Assembly: GCF_024347655.1 (NCBI RefSeq)
Contig: NZ_AP025514.1
Span: 2,108,001-2,172,000, forward strand
Source: Vibrio toranzoniae
GTDB lineage: Bacteria; Pseudomonadota; Gammaproteobacteria; Enterobacterales; Vibrionaceae
Direction of reading: 5' to 3'
Length of the DNA: 64,000 nt
Part shown: one piece after another, positions 1 to 9,761 of the stretch
Position numbering within the stretch: position 1 is the stretch's first letter
How the letters are laid out: each line of letters begins with the position of its first letter
Position numbers and translations under genes: made by a program
The notes under the pieces: model-generated
The model's database searches: none
Seen by the model: the letters and a program-made list of their open reading frames with translations, nothing else
What the model was told of the DNA's origin: nothing

Positions 1-27
1 CAACCTTGATTCCCAGAGAGAACCTTT

Positions 28-1380
28 ATGTCGGCAAAAGAAAGAAATCTACCTACCCATCGCATTTCAAGATTCAGTAAGTTTGCCTCGCTGGCGACAA
101 GGGTTGCGGGCAACGTGCTAACGGAAGGCACCAAGCAAATTGCACAAGGCAACAGGCCCAAAGCAAAAGACTTACTGCTAACGCCACAAAACATTGCTCG
201 CCTAACCGATCAACTCGCACACCTGCGCGGTGCAGCAATGAAGCTGGGACAAATGTTATCAATGGATGCAGGTGATGTCTTAGAGCCGGAGTTAGCCGAC
301 ATTCTTTCTCGTCTGCGCTCCGATGCCGATCCGCTGCCAACCAAACAGCTCAATCAAGTGTTAGAGAGCGCGCTCGGGAAGCATTGGAAAACCGAATTCC
401 TTTCCTTCAACTTTAAACCTATTGCCAGTGCGTCGATCGGACAAGTTCACCAAGCCTATAGCGATGCCGGGGACAAACTGGCCGTCAAAGTCCAATACCC
501 AGGCATTCGAAAAAGCATCGACAGTGATGTCGACAACGTAGGCACACTGCTCAATATTGTTGGCTTGATACCAAAGTCGGTCGACTATAAAGGCTTGTTA
601 GAAGAGGCAAAGAAACAGCTCCACGATGAAGCGGACTATGCTCGCGAGGCTGACTACGCGACTCGTTACCATGATGCATTAAAAGCGCATTCTCACTTCG
701 TGGTACCTAAGATTCATCCGCAAGTCTCTTCAGAATCGGTGCTCGCCATGGATTTCATCGAAGGCGTCTCGATAGAACAAATAGAAAGTTACGACCAAAG
801 TACCCGTGACTTTGTGATGCATAGCTTGCTTGAGCTTCTGTTCAGAGAGTTGTTCGATTTCAAAATGGTGCAAACCGACCCCAATTTTGCCAACTACCTC
901 TACGTTGAAAGCACCCGACAGATTGGACTGCTAGACTTTGGAGCAACCCGTGAATACAGCGACCGCTTCAGCGAGGGTTATCGCTTAGCCTTTACCTCTG
1001 TGATCAATCTCGATGAACAAGGGCTCAACCAAGCGTTAGAGCAAATTGGATTCTTTAGCGAGACGATTCTCCCCGATCAACGCCAAGCGATTCTAAACCT
1101 AGTAAAGATGGCCTGTGAGCCGATGTTGGTTGACGAAGAGTACGATTTCAAAGCCAGTGGTTTGGCACAGCGACTTCGTGAAGCTGGCACCATATTGAGC
1201 ATGGAGCAAGAGTATTGGCATACACCTCCCGCCGATGCGCTGTTCCTACACCGTAAAATCGGTGGCATGTACCTGTTAGCCGCTCGCCTTGGTGCGAAAG
1301 TGAACATCAGTCGTTTGGTCGCTCCATACCTCACCGCAGAGAGCAAAAGCACAACTAAAAACGTGAGGGAAAACGAATAG
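28..1380 (+). CDS. ABC1/UbiB-family atypical kinase
   Basis: 450-residue member of the ABC1 (UbiB/ADCK/AarF) atypical kinase family, whose members support ubiquinone or other lipid metabolism through ATP binding. Family hallmarks are visible: the KxGQ motif in MKLGQMLSMD (about residue 72), the Ala-rich loop ASASIGQVH (about 133), the VAIK-like lysine in LAVKVQYPG, the catalytic-loop equivalent QTDPNFANY (about 285) and the DFG in LLDFGATREY (about 304). QTDP instead of HADP resembles the ADCK3-type variant. It is shorter than E. coli UbiB and lacks the C-terminal membrane helices, so it is a soluble paralogue rather than UbiB itself. AUG start at 28 follows a purine-rich AGAGAG. Substrate unknown; family assignment firm. 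Confidence 0.85.
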   Translation: MSAKERNLPTHRISRFSKFASLATRVAGNVLTEGTKQIAQGNRPKAKDLLLTPQNIARLTDQLAHLRGAAMKLGQMLSMDAGDVLEPELADILSRLRSDADPLPTKQLNQVLESALGKHWKTEFLSFNFKPIASASIGQVHQAYSDAGDKLAVKVQYPGIRKSIDSDVDNVGTLLNIVGLIPKSVDYKGLLEEAKKQLHDEADYAREADYATRYHDALKAHSHFVVPKIHPQVSSESVLAMDFIEGVSIEQIESYDQSTRDFVMHSLLELLFRELFDFKMVQTDPNFANYLYVESTRQIGLLDFGATREYSDRFSEGYRLAFTSVINLDEQGLNQALEQIGFFSETILPDQRQAILNLVKMACEPMLVDEEYDFKASGLAQRLREAGTILSMEQEYWHTPPADALFLHRKIGGMYLLAARLGAKVNISRLVAPYLTAESKSTTKNVRENE

Positions 1381-1468
1381 TGAAAACGACAGTAAATAAT
1401 GAGCAAAGTGATCATTTCATGGCGCTCGAGAGTAATTACCATTACGCCAACTAAAATGAGCCAAACCT

Positions 1469-2014
1469 ATGAAATATTCACTACTTTGCTTAACCGTATT
1501 GATTACCAGCCTAACAAGCTCTATCGTTTTTGCAGCGAGTTGCCCCGAGATACTTAATGGCAAACAACGCTTGTTAAACTCAACCGAAGAAATCGCCTTG
1601 TGTGATGAGTTTCAAGGCAAGACTCTCTTAGTAGTTAACACTGCGAGCCAGTGTGGCTTCACTCCTCAATTTGAGCAGCTCGAGCAGCTTCATCAAACCT
1701 ACAAAGACCAAGGCTTCACGGTTATCGGCTTCCCAAGTAATGACTTTCGCCAAGATAGAGGAAGCGAGGAGAAGTCGGCCAAAATCTGTTACCTCGACTA
1801 CGGTGTAACCTTTCCTATGATGGCTCGAGCATCACTATCTGGCAGTAGCGCTAACCCAGTGTTTGCAGAAATACAGCAGCAAGCAGGTGTGACGCCCAAA
1901 TGGAATTTCTACAAATTCCTAATAAGCAAAGAAGGCAAAGTGGTGGCAACCTTCCCTAGCTCAACATCCCCCGTGAGCGCGACACTCAAAAATGCAATTG
2001 AGCAGCAGCTATGA
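1469..2014 (+). CDS. Secreted glutathione peroxidase-family protein
   Basis: 181-residue thiol peroxidase of the GPx family. It starts with a Sec signal peptide (hydrophobic stretch then VFAAS, cleavage near residue 22), so it should act in the periplasm, unlike cytoplasmic BtuE. Catalytic features: the peroxidatic Cys in NTASQCGFTPQ (about residue 63), the GFPSNDF segment, and the Trp-Asn of KWNFYKF (about 147). Cys replaces selenocysteine, as usual in bacteria; such enzymes normally reduce peroxides with thioredoxin (family knowledge). It lies about 90 bp after the ABC1 gene on the same strand, possibly co-transcribed. Confidence 0.88.
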   Translation: MKYSLLCLTVLITSLTSSIVFAASCPEILNGKQRLLNSTEEIALCDEFQGKTLLVVNTASQCGFTPQFEQLEQLHQTYKDQGFTVIGFPSNDFRQDRGSEEKSAKICYLDYGVTFPMMARASLSGSSANPVFAEIQQQAGVTPKWNFYKFLISKEGKVVATFPSSTSPVSATLKNAIEQQL

Positions 2015-2157
2015 GTTCTAATTACATGGCGACAACTCAACCCCGTAATACTTGGCCAAGGGCCCAATAGCTACCTTGACATAAGATGTCGGTTCTTATT
2101 TAGCGTCGTGTTAATGCACGCTATCGTGATGTTAACCTAGATCTGTGAGCCTTTAAC

Positions 2158-2592
2158 CTAGGTGATGAGCTGCATCACCAACCTTGGCTCATCATCACCA
2201 AAGTAGTTTTCTTCTTGTGTGATAGTAGAGAACCCCATCGATGCATAGAGTGCACAAGCCGATGCATTATTTGGATCCACGGTGAGCATTACCTTGGAGT
2301 CTTGATCCAATTCAGCTATCGCCTGCTCCATCAATGAACGACCTATTCCCATTCCTCGATAGTGACTCTCAACGGCCAATGACAGAATCCAGTACTCTTG
2401 TGGTTTGTTCGTTGGTGTCATTAATACATAACCCGCAACCTGTAACTCCTGTTTCGCTACCAACAAGCCCTTTCCCCAGCAATCAAATGCCTGACGAAAG
2501 AAAACCAATGGATAAGCATGATCGCCAAACAAAGCATGTTCAAGCTGGTAAATATCAGCCAATTCTTGTTTTTCCGCACAAGTAATATTCAT
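2158..2592 (-). CDS. GNAT-family N-acetyltransferase (RimI-like)
   Basis: 144-residue GNAT fold protein. The acetyl-CoA binding motif is clear: LSLAVESHYRGMGIGRSLM (Q/RxxGxG/A, about residues 71-88), followed by the DPNNASACALYASMGF segment typical of RimI-type enzymes. Substrate cannot be read from the sequence; it could acetylate a protein N-terminus or a small amine. It stands alone and is convergent with the peroxidase gene. Confidence 0.8.
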   Translation of the reverse strand: MNITCAEKQELADIYQLEHALFGDHAYPLVFFRQAFDCWGKGLLVAKQELQVAGYVLMTPTNKPQEYWILSLAVESHYRGMGIGRSLMEQAIAELDQDSKVMLTVDPNNASACALYASMGFSTITQEENYFGDDEPRLVMQLIT

Positions 2593-2931
2593 AGATAGAC
2601 CTTAATCGATTTGACTACAACCACCCTTCAACTAAAGCCAACCAAGTTAGTAGTTTCACTCCTAATCAATGGCTGTACTTTGAAGCCTCAGGGTTGTTAC
2701 GCGCGACTAATATATTCGTGACTTATATTAGGATCCAGCTTTTCACGACTATTAATTGCTTTACTAAAGCTTCACGAAAATGAGAAAGGAGCAACATCTA
2801 CTTATTCATACCTCTTTCCATAGCTAACCTATAAATACGTTCTAATCCAAAAGGTTATACACAGAATTTTATTGTGGTTATTCGACTTTTATTCGCTTAA
2901 CGAAACACTGAATAGCCCGAATGACATGCTT
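2593..2931. other. Intergenic region, no gene seen
   Basis: 339 bp between the acetyltransferase start and the flippase stop. I see no conserved coding frame, RNA gene or strong terminator. A small inverted TAATATA/TATATTA pair near 2709-2730 is AT-rich and could be chance. Confidence 0.5.
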
Positions 2932-4368
2932 TTAGCTGATATGCGAACACTTGCCGAGCGTCAATTTATCAAGCAGAGTTTGAGGAATAACGATGACCGA
3001 GTATTTAATAAAGGCCACCAGCGTGATGAGACCAACAACAATTCCAAGAATAAAATCATGGACATCAACCAACACCAATCCCAAAATTTGATCACTCACT
3101 ATCGCCACTAATGCAATGCTGACTGCGGTTACCCACTTGCTGTGTTCATAAGGTAATGGTTCCATCGTTTGACTGACAAAATACAGAAGCATGAGGCGCA
3201 CAACATAAGTTGCGCAAAGAACCGCGACAACACCCCGCACACCATAAATAGGCGTCACTGTGAAATAACCAATGGCCGCCAAGATCGCACACCCACCTTG
3301 AATCCACATTTGCGATTGGCTTGAGTCACCGCTAAAACAACCTAGATTCAAATAATCACCTGCATTTTTGATAACGCTAATCGCAAGCAGCGCGACAACA
3401 ATGGTCCCCGCGTAGTGATAACTGATCGGTAAAATGAGAGATATAAATCCGGGTACCGTTAGAATCATCAACGAACCTAAAACAATGGCGAGGTTCACTC
3501 CGACCAATGCCCTATCGGCGCACATCTTGCTGCCACCCGGCTGTTGAAGCATAGCGATACGGTTTGGAAACCACCAAAGCGCGTAAGGCTGTAGTAGCAA
3601 ACCAAGAAGCAACGCAAACTTGCCACTGACCGCATAAACTGCTAACTCTTCAACGCCAACAAAGCTCGCCATCACCCAGCGGTCGAGTCCCAAGATCATA
3701 TACATTGATGCCCCGCCAACCAAAACGGGCAGTCCAAATTTTAAGATCTTCGCGGAGTATTTGAAGCAACCAAAAGATCCCATCTCTTGCCATTGATAAC
3801 GCACTAAACAAACCATTAGTAACACGCTAGATACCGCAGCTGAGATCAACACACCATCAATACCATATCCAGCCTCAAGTAAAACAAAAGTCATGATGGC
3901 TTGCACACTTGCCTTCAGTACATTGAGCATGCAAAAACGTTTCGCCATTGCGTTCATTCGCATTAAGGTCAGCGGGATAGAAATCGCACCATCGAGCATA
4001 GTAGGGATAAGCAGGAGTAGGATTTGGTACGGCTGGAACTCAACGTGCAGCATTAAGATTAACAACGGCATACTGAGGGCAATCAAAGCGCCCCCAAGCA
4101 CGCACACTAAGACACTCAATGTGAAACAGTTTGAGATAAACTTTTTCTTTTCTTCGCCCTCAGCAACGCCAACATATCGATACATGGCCTCAACAATGCC
4201 GAAGCTAAAAAGTATCGTTCCGATGTCAGCCAACAAAACTATTGCTTCTAATGAACCGTATTCTGCCAACGTCATCTTATGGGTGATATAGGGAATCATT
4301 ACGAGTGATATCCCTTTCATCATTAATATGCCGATGGCGTAATAAGCAGACTGCTTTAACGAACCCAT
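2932..4368 (-). CDS. Polysaccharide flippase-like membrane protein (MOP superfamily)
   Basis: 478-residue, very hydrophobic protein with roughly 12-14 predicted membrane segments and the N-terminal signature of polysaccharide biosynthesis/export proteins (LKQSAYYAIGILMMKGISL). Wzx/MOP proteins flip lipid-linked glycans across the inner membrane. Only a glycosyltransferase (4385-5311) accompanies it, 16 bp upstream and co-directional, so this is a small two-gene glycan unit rather than a full O-antigen cluster. Substrate unknown. Confidence 0.8.
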   Translation of the reverse strand: MGSLKQSAYYAIGILMMKGISLVMIPYITHKMTLAEYGSLEAIVLLADIGTILFSFGIVEAMYRYVGVAEGEEKKKFISNCFTLSVLVCVLGGALIALSMPLLILMLHVEFQPYQILLLLIPTMLDGAISIPLTLMRMNAMAKRFCMLNVLKASVQAIMTFVLLEAGYGIDGVLISAAVSSVLLMVCLVRYQWQEMGSFGCFKYSAKILKFGLPVLVGGASMYMILGLDRWVMASFVGVEELAVYAVSGKFALLLGLLLQPYALWWFPNRIAMLQQPGGSKMCADRALVGVNLAIVLGSLMILTVPGFISLILPISYHYAGTIVVALLAISVIKNAGDYLNLGCFSGDSSQSQMWIQGGCAILAAIGYFTVTPIYGVRGVVAVLCATYVVRLMLLYFVSQTMEPLPYEHSKWVTAVSIALVAIVSDQILGLVLVDVHDFILGIVVGLITLVAFIKYSVIVIPQTLLDKLTLGKCSHIS

Positions 4369-4384
4369 AGTCGTTACCTATCCC

Positions 4385-5311
4385 TTACCAAGCTGGCATT
4401 AGGAAACTCTTACAGTCTCCAATTAGGTGTCGCAATGTGCGTTTGTGAGGTGACATGACCAAAGAACGGAAACTGTAGGCAACGGCCTGTCTGTTCTGTT
4501 GTAAACCTCGATAATAGTCAGCGTAGCCTTCTAATATTCTCGCTTTTGCGATTTTGAAGCTTGAAGTGGGTAGATTCCAACGCTCACTATCATTTTGGTA
4601 ACGTTGAAGAATAGATTCTATAGACTGCAGGTTTCTCAGCTTAAGACTTTCAGTTTGAGTGACGGAACTCGCTCTCATCAAGTAGCCAACCTGCACTGAG
4701 TTAAACACACCAACCTGATGATTTTCACTCATTCGGAGCCACAGTTCCCAGTCTTCACCATATTTGATGTCTGCATTAAAACTGTCGGTTTGAGAAAACA
4801 CCTCAGCCTTGACCATAACGGTCGAGGTCCCAATCACGTTGTTTTCGATGATGAACTCGAGAGGGTTTTCGATATTGATGAACAACTCGTCTTGATCTTG
4901 AAATTGTGACCAATAACTAAAACAGTCAACAATCACTTGGTAATCTTCAGTCAGGTGTTCGTAGTTAGTAAAACTCATCGCTAGATCGGGGAAGCGTTGA
5001 TGAAATTCGAGTTGGCGCTCAATTTTCTCTGGAAACCAGAAGTCGTCCGCATCTAAAAATGCGATGTATTCTCCGGTCGCTTTTTCTATACCAAGATTTC
5101 TCGCTTGAGGTGCTCCAACGCCCAAAGTAGGTATAGTAATAATGCGTTCATCATCTATCGACGCGAGATACGTTGACGTTCCATCATTGCTATTATCATC
5201 GATAATGATCAACTCAACGTCGTGATATGTCTGTTTAAGCACACTGCCAATCGCTTTCGGAAGATAGCTTAAACAATTATAGGTCGGGATAATGACACTC
5301 ACTTTAACCAT
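4385..5311 (-). CDS. Family 2 glycosyltransferase
   Basis: 308-residue GT-A glycosyltransferase. The N-terminus VSVIIPTYNCLSYLPKAIGS and the DDNSNDGT and FLDADDFW motifs (the last is the metal-binding DxD region, about residue 90) are typical of GT2. The C-terminal part has a W-x-L acceptor-side motif (EDWELWLRMSE). No membrane helix, so it is probably cytoplasmic or peripheral. It is the first gene of a pair with the flippase and likely adds a sugar to the glycan that protein exports. Donor and acceptor unknown. Confidence 0.88.
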   Translation of the reverse strand: MVKVSVIIPTYNCLSYLPKAIGSVLKQTYHDVELIIIDDNSNDGTSTYLASIDDERIITIPTLGVGAPQARNLGIEKATGEYIAFLDADDFWFPEKIERQLEFHQRFPDLAMSFTNYEHLTEDYQVIVDCFSYWSQFQDQDELFINIENPLEFIIENNVIGTSTVMVKAEVFSQTDSFNADIKYGEDWELWLRMSENHQVGVFNSVQVGYLMRASSVTQTESLKLRNLQSIESILQRYQNDSERWNLPTSSFKIAKARILEGYADYYRGLQQNRQAVAYSFRSLVMSPHKRTLRHLIGDCKSFLMPAW

Positions 5312-5615
5312 GATGACGCTCTCATATTTACACGTTATACCACTAACGTTGCATGTTCTGTGCCGTACAGATCCAGTGAATAAATCACAATAATATCAGC
5401 CATCTAAGTACCGATTCGCAAAATGACGAAGAAGACAAATAGTAAATAAACTTACAATGTCAAATTGATTACCATTTTGAAAAGATGACGAGTATCCAGG
5501 TGATAGACCTCAGAAACAGAAATGGGATGAAGGCAAGCACAAGCGTTATCTCACAGAATAGAGAACCCAGCTTATTAGATTGGTGAATAGCCTTAATAAA
5601 TAGATAGGAACAAAA
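5312..5615. other. Intergenic region, no gene seen
   Basis: 304 bp upstream of the glycosyltransferase start. It should carry the promoter of the glycosyltransferase-flippase pair; no coding frame or RNA gene recognised. Confidence 0.45.
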
Positions 5616-5654
5616 AACCAAGCGTTACATTGAAGAAAACCGTAGCGCTTGGTT
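5616..5654 (-). terminator. Rho-independent terminator after the RNase H gene
   Basis: Inverted repeat AACCAAGCG / CGCTTGGTT (5616-5624 and 5646-5654), followed on the minus strand by a run of T. It lies 26 bp downstream of the RNase H stop codon. Confidence 0.75.
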
Positions 5655-5680
5655 AGTTATGTTTTAATTATCGCCCCTTC

Positions 5681-6460
5681 TTAACCAGCTCGCAGAGCTA
5701 AGATTTCAGTAAGATCGTCAGTGTCTGAATATCGACTCAAGTTTTGCTCTTTAGAAGAAATCGCCACAATAGACATGCGGTCGGCCAGTTCGTTGCCTTC
5801 GATACCTACGTGACCATTAACATGGTGGATGGTAATTTGAGATGCGAGTTCTTGGTAAAGTGCATAAGCAGGCTTAATGATATCAAGGTTTTTGATCTCA
5901 CCACCCGACTTGGTCCAACCCTTTTTCTCCCAACCTGATGCCCACTTAGTAATGCAGTCTATCGAGTATTTCGAGTCACAATAAATCGCAACTGACAAAC
6001 CCGCTTGCCGCTTTTCTTTTGCAAGGATGAGTGCTTGCTTCAAACCTTGCAGTTCCGCGGTATTATTAGTACCCATTGGTTGATACAAGCCATACCACAA
6101 CTCGGTTAGCTCATTCTTCAAGTAGACCGCTAAGCCTGTCCCCGCTTCACCAGGGTTTGGCTCACAAGCCCCATCGGTAAAGATCTTGATGTCAAAAGGC
6201 ATTTCAGCGATTTGCTGCTCAGAAAGAGGCGGGACTTTCGCTTTTTTAGGCTTACCCGCAGCACTTGGCTTGGTCGATGTAGAAGCAGAACTAGATGCAG
6301 AAGATGCTTTACCACCGAAAGCAGACTCTGCTTCGCCTAGTGTTGGAAACGATTTATATCTCGCGCCTGCAAAGCCATCGACCTGAGCTTTACACTCGTT
6401 CCAAGTGGTAAAAATACCCGGTGTGCGACCTTTCCAAACCACATAATATTTCTTAGCCAA
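5681..6460 (-). CDS. Viroplasmin-domain ribonuclease HI
   Basis: 259-residue two-domain protein. Residues 1-50 (KKYYVVWKGRTPGIFTTW, then YKSFPTLGEAESAF) are a caulimovirus viroplasmin/RNase H1 N-terminal domain that binds RNA-DNA hybrids. After an Ala/Ser/Lys-rich linker (about 52-80), residues 88-240 are an RNase HI domain with the four catalytic acidic positions: D in FTDGACEPNPG, E in NNTAELQGL, D in IYCDSKYS and D in EGNELADRM. It degrades RNA in RNA-DNA hybrids. This is the two-domain type, a paralogue of single-domain RnhA. Monocistronic with its own terminator. Confidence 0.92.
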   Translation of the reverse strand: MAKKYYVVWKGRTPGIFTTWNECKAQVDGFAGARYKSFPTLGEAESAFGGKASSASSSASTSTKPSAAGKPKKAKVPPLSEQQIAEMPFDIKIFTDGACEPNPGEAGTGLAVYLKNELTELWYGLYQPMGTNNTAELQGLKQALILAKEKRQAGLSVAIYCDSKYSIDCITKWASGWEKKGWTKSGGEIKNLDIIKPAYALYQELASQITIHHVNGHVGIEGNELADRMSIVAISSKEQNLSRYSDTDDLTEILALRAG

Positions 6461-6639
6461 ATTAACTCCTTACCAAACCTAAATACACGATACCCACACC
6501 TAAAATAATTCAGCTGTGGGGCAGTAATTATGCCTGATTAAGCAATCATTGCATGAAATACAGCGTGTGTTTTAAGAATATCTACGTTATCGACCAAGTA
6601 TAGAGCGTTATTTCAAATCACAAACCTGACAACTTCTGA

Positions 6640-7131
6640 TCAGGAACCTCTATGGGCTTCAAGGTCTTTTTTGAGTTTGGTCGTTAACTTTTGAACTTTA
6701 GGTAGGACTTGTTGCATTAACGACTGAGTCATGATCATTGACTCTGTCGTCACGGTTGGCATTTTTTTCAGAATGCTTTTTCCATGTTCTGTTTTGTAGA
6801 AATCGATCATTGCACCGAGCTCTTCTTCAGTGAATTGATTGCTGTAAATCGTTACAATTCCGGGCTCTAGCTTTTGCCAACTGACCTCTTCTTTCATCAA
6901 CTCGTTCATACTTTGATAGTAATCATCAAAGATAGCTTGTTCTGACTCCGAAACCTCTAGATCTTTAGACATTTTAGCCATCATGCTATCCATTTGAACG
7001 TATACCGCGTCCAACGTGGAATCGACATCCATGATCTGAAGAAGCTCTTTTATCAGAGCTTGCCTGTTATCTTGTGCCGCTGATAATTGCAACGGTACGA
7101 TTAGAAATAAAATTGCGAAAAATCTGTACAT
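6640..7131 (-). CDS. DUF2059 secreted protein
   Basis: 163-residue protein with a signal peptide (MYRFFAILFLIVPLQLSAAQ, cleavage near 19) and an alpha-helical DUF2059 domain: EEVSWQKLEPGIVTIYSNQ and FTEEELGAMIDFYKTEHGKS are characteristic. Predicted periplasmic. Family function is unknown; the sequence gives no catalytic motif. Confidence 0.82.
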   Translation of the reverse strand: MYRFFAILFLIVPLQLSAAQDNRQALIKELLQIMDVDSTLDAVYVQMDSMMAKMSKDLEVSESEQAIFDDYYQSMNELMKEEVSWQKLEPGIVTIYSNQFTEEELGAMIDFYKTEHGKSILKKMPTVTTESMIMTQSLMQQVLPKVQKLTTKLKKDLEAHRGS

Positions 7132-7451
7132 TTTGAGGTCCCTTTAGCTTTGCAAAATAGATGAAATATCTTATAAAACATCTCAACACATTGAATTATT
7201 TGCAAATTTACTCACTTTTAATCCATAAGTAAAACGAATTAAACGGTGCAAAATAATATAAACCCAATTGCATTTAAATGTAAGGAGTTTATTGGACAGA
7301 TATGAAGACGACTAAGAGAGGAACAGAGCGCTTTTAAATAAAAGAACTACAAGAGAACTAGAGCCTAAGAACACTCGTTTCAAGTAATAACTCATACACT
7401 TGAAACGAGGATAACTAATGGCGTGACACGCCGTATCAATTGAGCTGCGTA
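7132..7451. other. Intergenic region with perfect 12-bp hairpin
   Basis: 320 bp. The only structure is a perfect inverted repeat CTCGTTTCAAGT / ACTTGAAACGAG at 7374-7409, 43 bp beyond the azlD stop. It lacks a clear T-run on either side but probably ends azlCD transcription. The rest is the AT-rich promoter region of the DUF2059 gene. Confidence 0.55.
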
Positions 7452-7781
7452 TTAATGAAAAAGGAAATCAACCGCGACAAGGTTGTAGAACAAGAACACC
7501 GCCATGCTGACGCCTATCGTTAACAGCACATTACCCGTTTTCCATATCAACAGTCCTGTCACCACCGCACCAATCAAGTACGGATTCTCTAGGCTTGGCC
7601 AAAATGTTTGTTCTGGTGCGAAAACAATTGGCCCCCAAATCGCAGTCAGAACCGCAGGGCTTGAGTAACGTAGCAAGCGTCGCGCTGTTTGGTTCAATCG
7701 AAGTGGAATGGCAGGCTCAAGAAACAGATACCGGCTAAAGAACACAATCACCGTCATGAGTAATATCGTTAACCAAATCAT
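7452..7781 (-). CDS. azlD: AzlD-family branched-chain amino acid exporter subunit
   Basis: 109-residue membrane protein with four hydrophobic segments, matching AzlD in size and pattern (N-terminal IWLTILLMTVIVFFSRYLF; LLRYSSPAVLTAIWGPIVF). AzlC and AzlD form a small two-part exporter of branched-chain or related amino acids. The start is 2 bp after the azlC stop, so the two are co-translated. Confidence 0.88.
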   Translation of the reverse strand: MIWLTILLMTVIVFFSRYLFLEPAIPLRLNQTARRLLRYSSPAVLTAIWGPIVFAPEQTFWPSLENPYLIGAVVTGLLIWKTGNVLLTIGVSMAVFLFYNLVAVDFLFH

Positions 7782-7783
7782 CT

Positions 7784-8512
7784 CTATTTCCCTTCCACTG
7801 CTGGCTTGTTGCCATTGTTTCGCTCTTGAAGCGACTCACTGAAAAAGCCCGCTAACATGCCAGCAATCGCTGCAATCATGAGTCCACCTTCAACGTTGTT
7901 GACCGCCATAGCAACCGAAGTAACCAATGAAACCACCACACACACGACAACAGGCAATGTTCTGATTAATGGAAAAACCAACGCAATAAAAGTCGCAGCT
8001 ACCGCGAAGTCGAGACCGATTTCATTGAGTGACGGGATTTGGCTTCCTGCGACTATGCCAACGAAGCTTGCGATATTCCAAATTAGGTAAAAACCACCGC
8101 CCACACCCGCCGCGTACCAACGATTGAACTCTTGCTGAGATTGCCCACTGCATATAGCAAACAGTTCGTCAGTGAGCCAAAAGCCCAGCAATAAACGCCA
8201 GCGAGCCGGAAGATGACTGATTTTGTCTCGCATCGATACACTGTATAAAAAGTGCCTTGAGGTGATGAACAACGTGGTCAGCAACATAGTGCCAAGGCCA
8301 ATGCCCGCTTTGAACATACCAGCAGCGACCAGTTGCGCCGAGCCTGCGAACAGAATCGCTGACATCGCTTGTGCTTGAAGCTGATTCAACCCGGCATCTA
8401 TTGCGTATGAGCCCGCAAGAATCCCCCATGGGATCACAGCAATACTCAGCGGCATTCCAGCTAAAACGCCCTTCCATAACTGAGTACGCCTATCCATCTT
8501 TTGATTATCCAT
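7784..8512 (-). CDS. azlC: AzlC-family branched-chain amino acid exporter subunit
   Basis: About 242 residues from the AUG at 8512; an in-frame GUG at 8533 would add seven. Membrane protein with about seven segments and AzlC signatures (GVLAGMPLSIAVIPWGILAG; SAILFAGSAQLVAAGMF; LTTLFITSRHFLYSVSM). Large subunit of the AzlCD exporter. The AraC-type gene just upstream, also on the minus strand, is a likely regulator of this pair. Confidence 0.88.
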   Translation of the reverse strand: MDNQKMDRRTQLWKGVLAGMPLSIAVIPWGILAGSYAIDAGLNQLQAQAMSAILFAGSAQLVAAGMFKAGIGLGTMLLTTLFITSRHFLYSVSMRDKISHLPARWRLLLGFWLTDELFAICSGQSQQEFNRWYAAGVGGGFYLIWNIASFVGIVAGSQIPSLNEIGLDFAVAATFIALVFPLIRTLPVVVCVVVSLVTSVAMAVNNVEGGLMIAAIAGMLAGFFSESLQERNNGNKPAVEGK

Positions 8513-8616
8513 ATTATTCTTTTCTCTCTTCACATTGGCTATTCAATGTAAAAACACCTGAGTGGGTTCGATTGTACAAACTTGCTCGATTTGAAGACCG
8601 AATTAACGAGTCCGAT

Positions 8617-9450
8617 TTAGAGCATTTTGATGTATTGCCCCGGCGTGTAGCCATTGGCTTTTTTAAAGTGTCGATGAAAATGGCTTTGGTCATGAAAGCC
8701 ACACTCTTGAGCGGTATCTGAAATCGTATGTCCTTGCTTCAATAACTTGCGAGAAAGCCTCAGCCGAGACTGGATCTGATACGCGTGTGGCGGAAGACCG
8801 AACTCTTTTTGGAAAGAACGCACTAAATGGAACGGGCTTAAAGCCGCCAGTTTAGACAACTCTTCTAAGGACACATCAGCTTGTGGAAAATCATCTAAGA
8901 ACTCTTTCACCAAAACAAGCTGACGCTGAGTTTTGCCATCTAATTGAGGTTTAAGGCTTGATTTACCATGTCGACTAATCAGCTTAACCAACATCCCGTA
9001 CATCAAGGTTTCACGTAACAAACGATTATCCGATTCATCAATCGCATTGAACACTAGCCTTAATTGGTTAGCGAGTTCAGGGTCTTCAACCACCGCTCTT
9101 GGAAAGTAAGGCGCGCCGTAATTGGGTAAGTTAAGCTCTTGAGTGATTTTGGCAAGTTGCTCAGGAAGTGGATACATGGCGCGATACGCCCAACCACCTT
9201 CAGTAGCAGAGTGTCCACTATGCACTTCATCGGCGTTTACCAAGATAATGGCATCTTGTGGTGCGACATGATGCCCGCCCGTTCGATAGAAACGTTGAGC
9301 ACCCTGCTCAATAACACCAAGCGTGTAACCCTCGTGGCTATGGCGTGAGAAGTTCTGCTTTTCATATTCAGCATTCAGGATTTCAAGGCCACCGAGTTCT
9401 TCTGTGATCTTATATTCGGCCTTTTCTTTAGAACGTTTCTTGTTCTCCAT
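8617..9450 (-). CDS. AraC-family regulator beside azlCD
   Basis: 277 residues from the AUG at 9450, preceded by GGGA; a UUG four codons earlier is less likely. An N-terminal cupin-like AraC ligand-binding domain (SRHSHEGYTLGVIEQGAQRF, then APQDAIILVNADEVHSG) is followed by a C-terminal double helix-turn-helix (LEELSKLAALSPFHLVRSF and ISDTAQECGFHDQSHFHRHF, ending GYTPGQYIK). AraC proteins of this layout often sit next to azlCD and activate export in response to amino acids; that role is inferred from position. Confidence 0.87.
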   Translation of the reverse strand: MENKKRSKEKAEYKITEELGGLEILNAEYEKQNFSRHSHEGYTLGVIEQGAQRFYRTGGHHVAPQDAIILVNADEVHSGHSATEGGWAYRAMYPLPEQLAKITQELNLPNYGAPYFPRAVVEDPELANQLRLVFNAIDESDNRLLRETLMYGMLVKLISRHGKSSLKPQLDGKTQRQLVLVKEFLDDFPQADVSLEELSKLAALSPFHLVRSFQKEFGLPPHAYQIQSRLRLSRKLLKQGHTISDTAQECGFHDQSHFHRHFKKANGYTPGQYIKML

Positions 9451-9761
9451 AACAATTCCCAAGCCTGTTAAGTATCGAGCGACTTATCAGTCTACTCTAT
9501 AGGCTCTTTCAACTTTTGTACAAAATTGCGCATTTGGTCATTAACACAGTTTTTTATAGTGGGCTTAGAGTGCTCGATAACCACTTCTGATTAGGAGAGA
9601 GCTTGATATAAGTGGTTGACGAAAAATTGGCAAATCAGAGAGTCAATCAGGCCCATCGTTTTATACATTTATGCCTTAGTTCACATCGATGTGCATCCGC
9701 ATTGATAAATATTAACAAGTAGTTAACTATCTACAGCCATTATTACTATAAGGAAATAAAA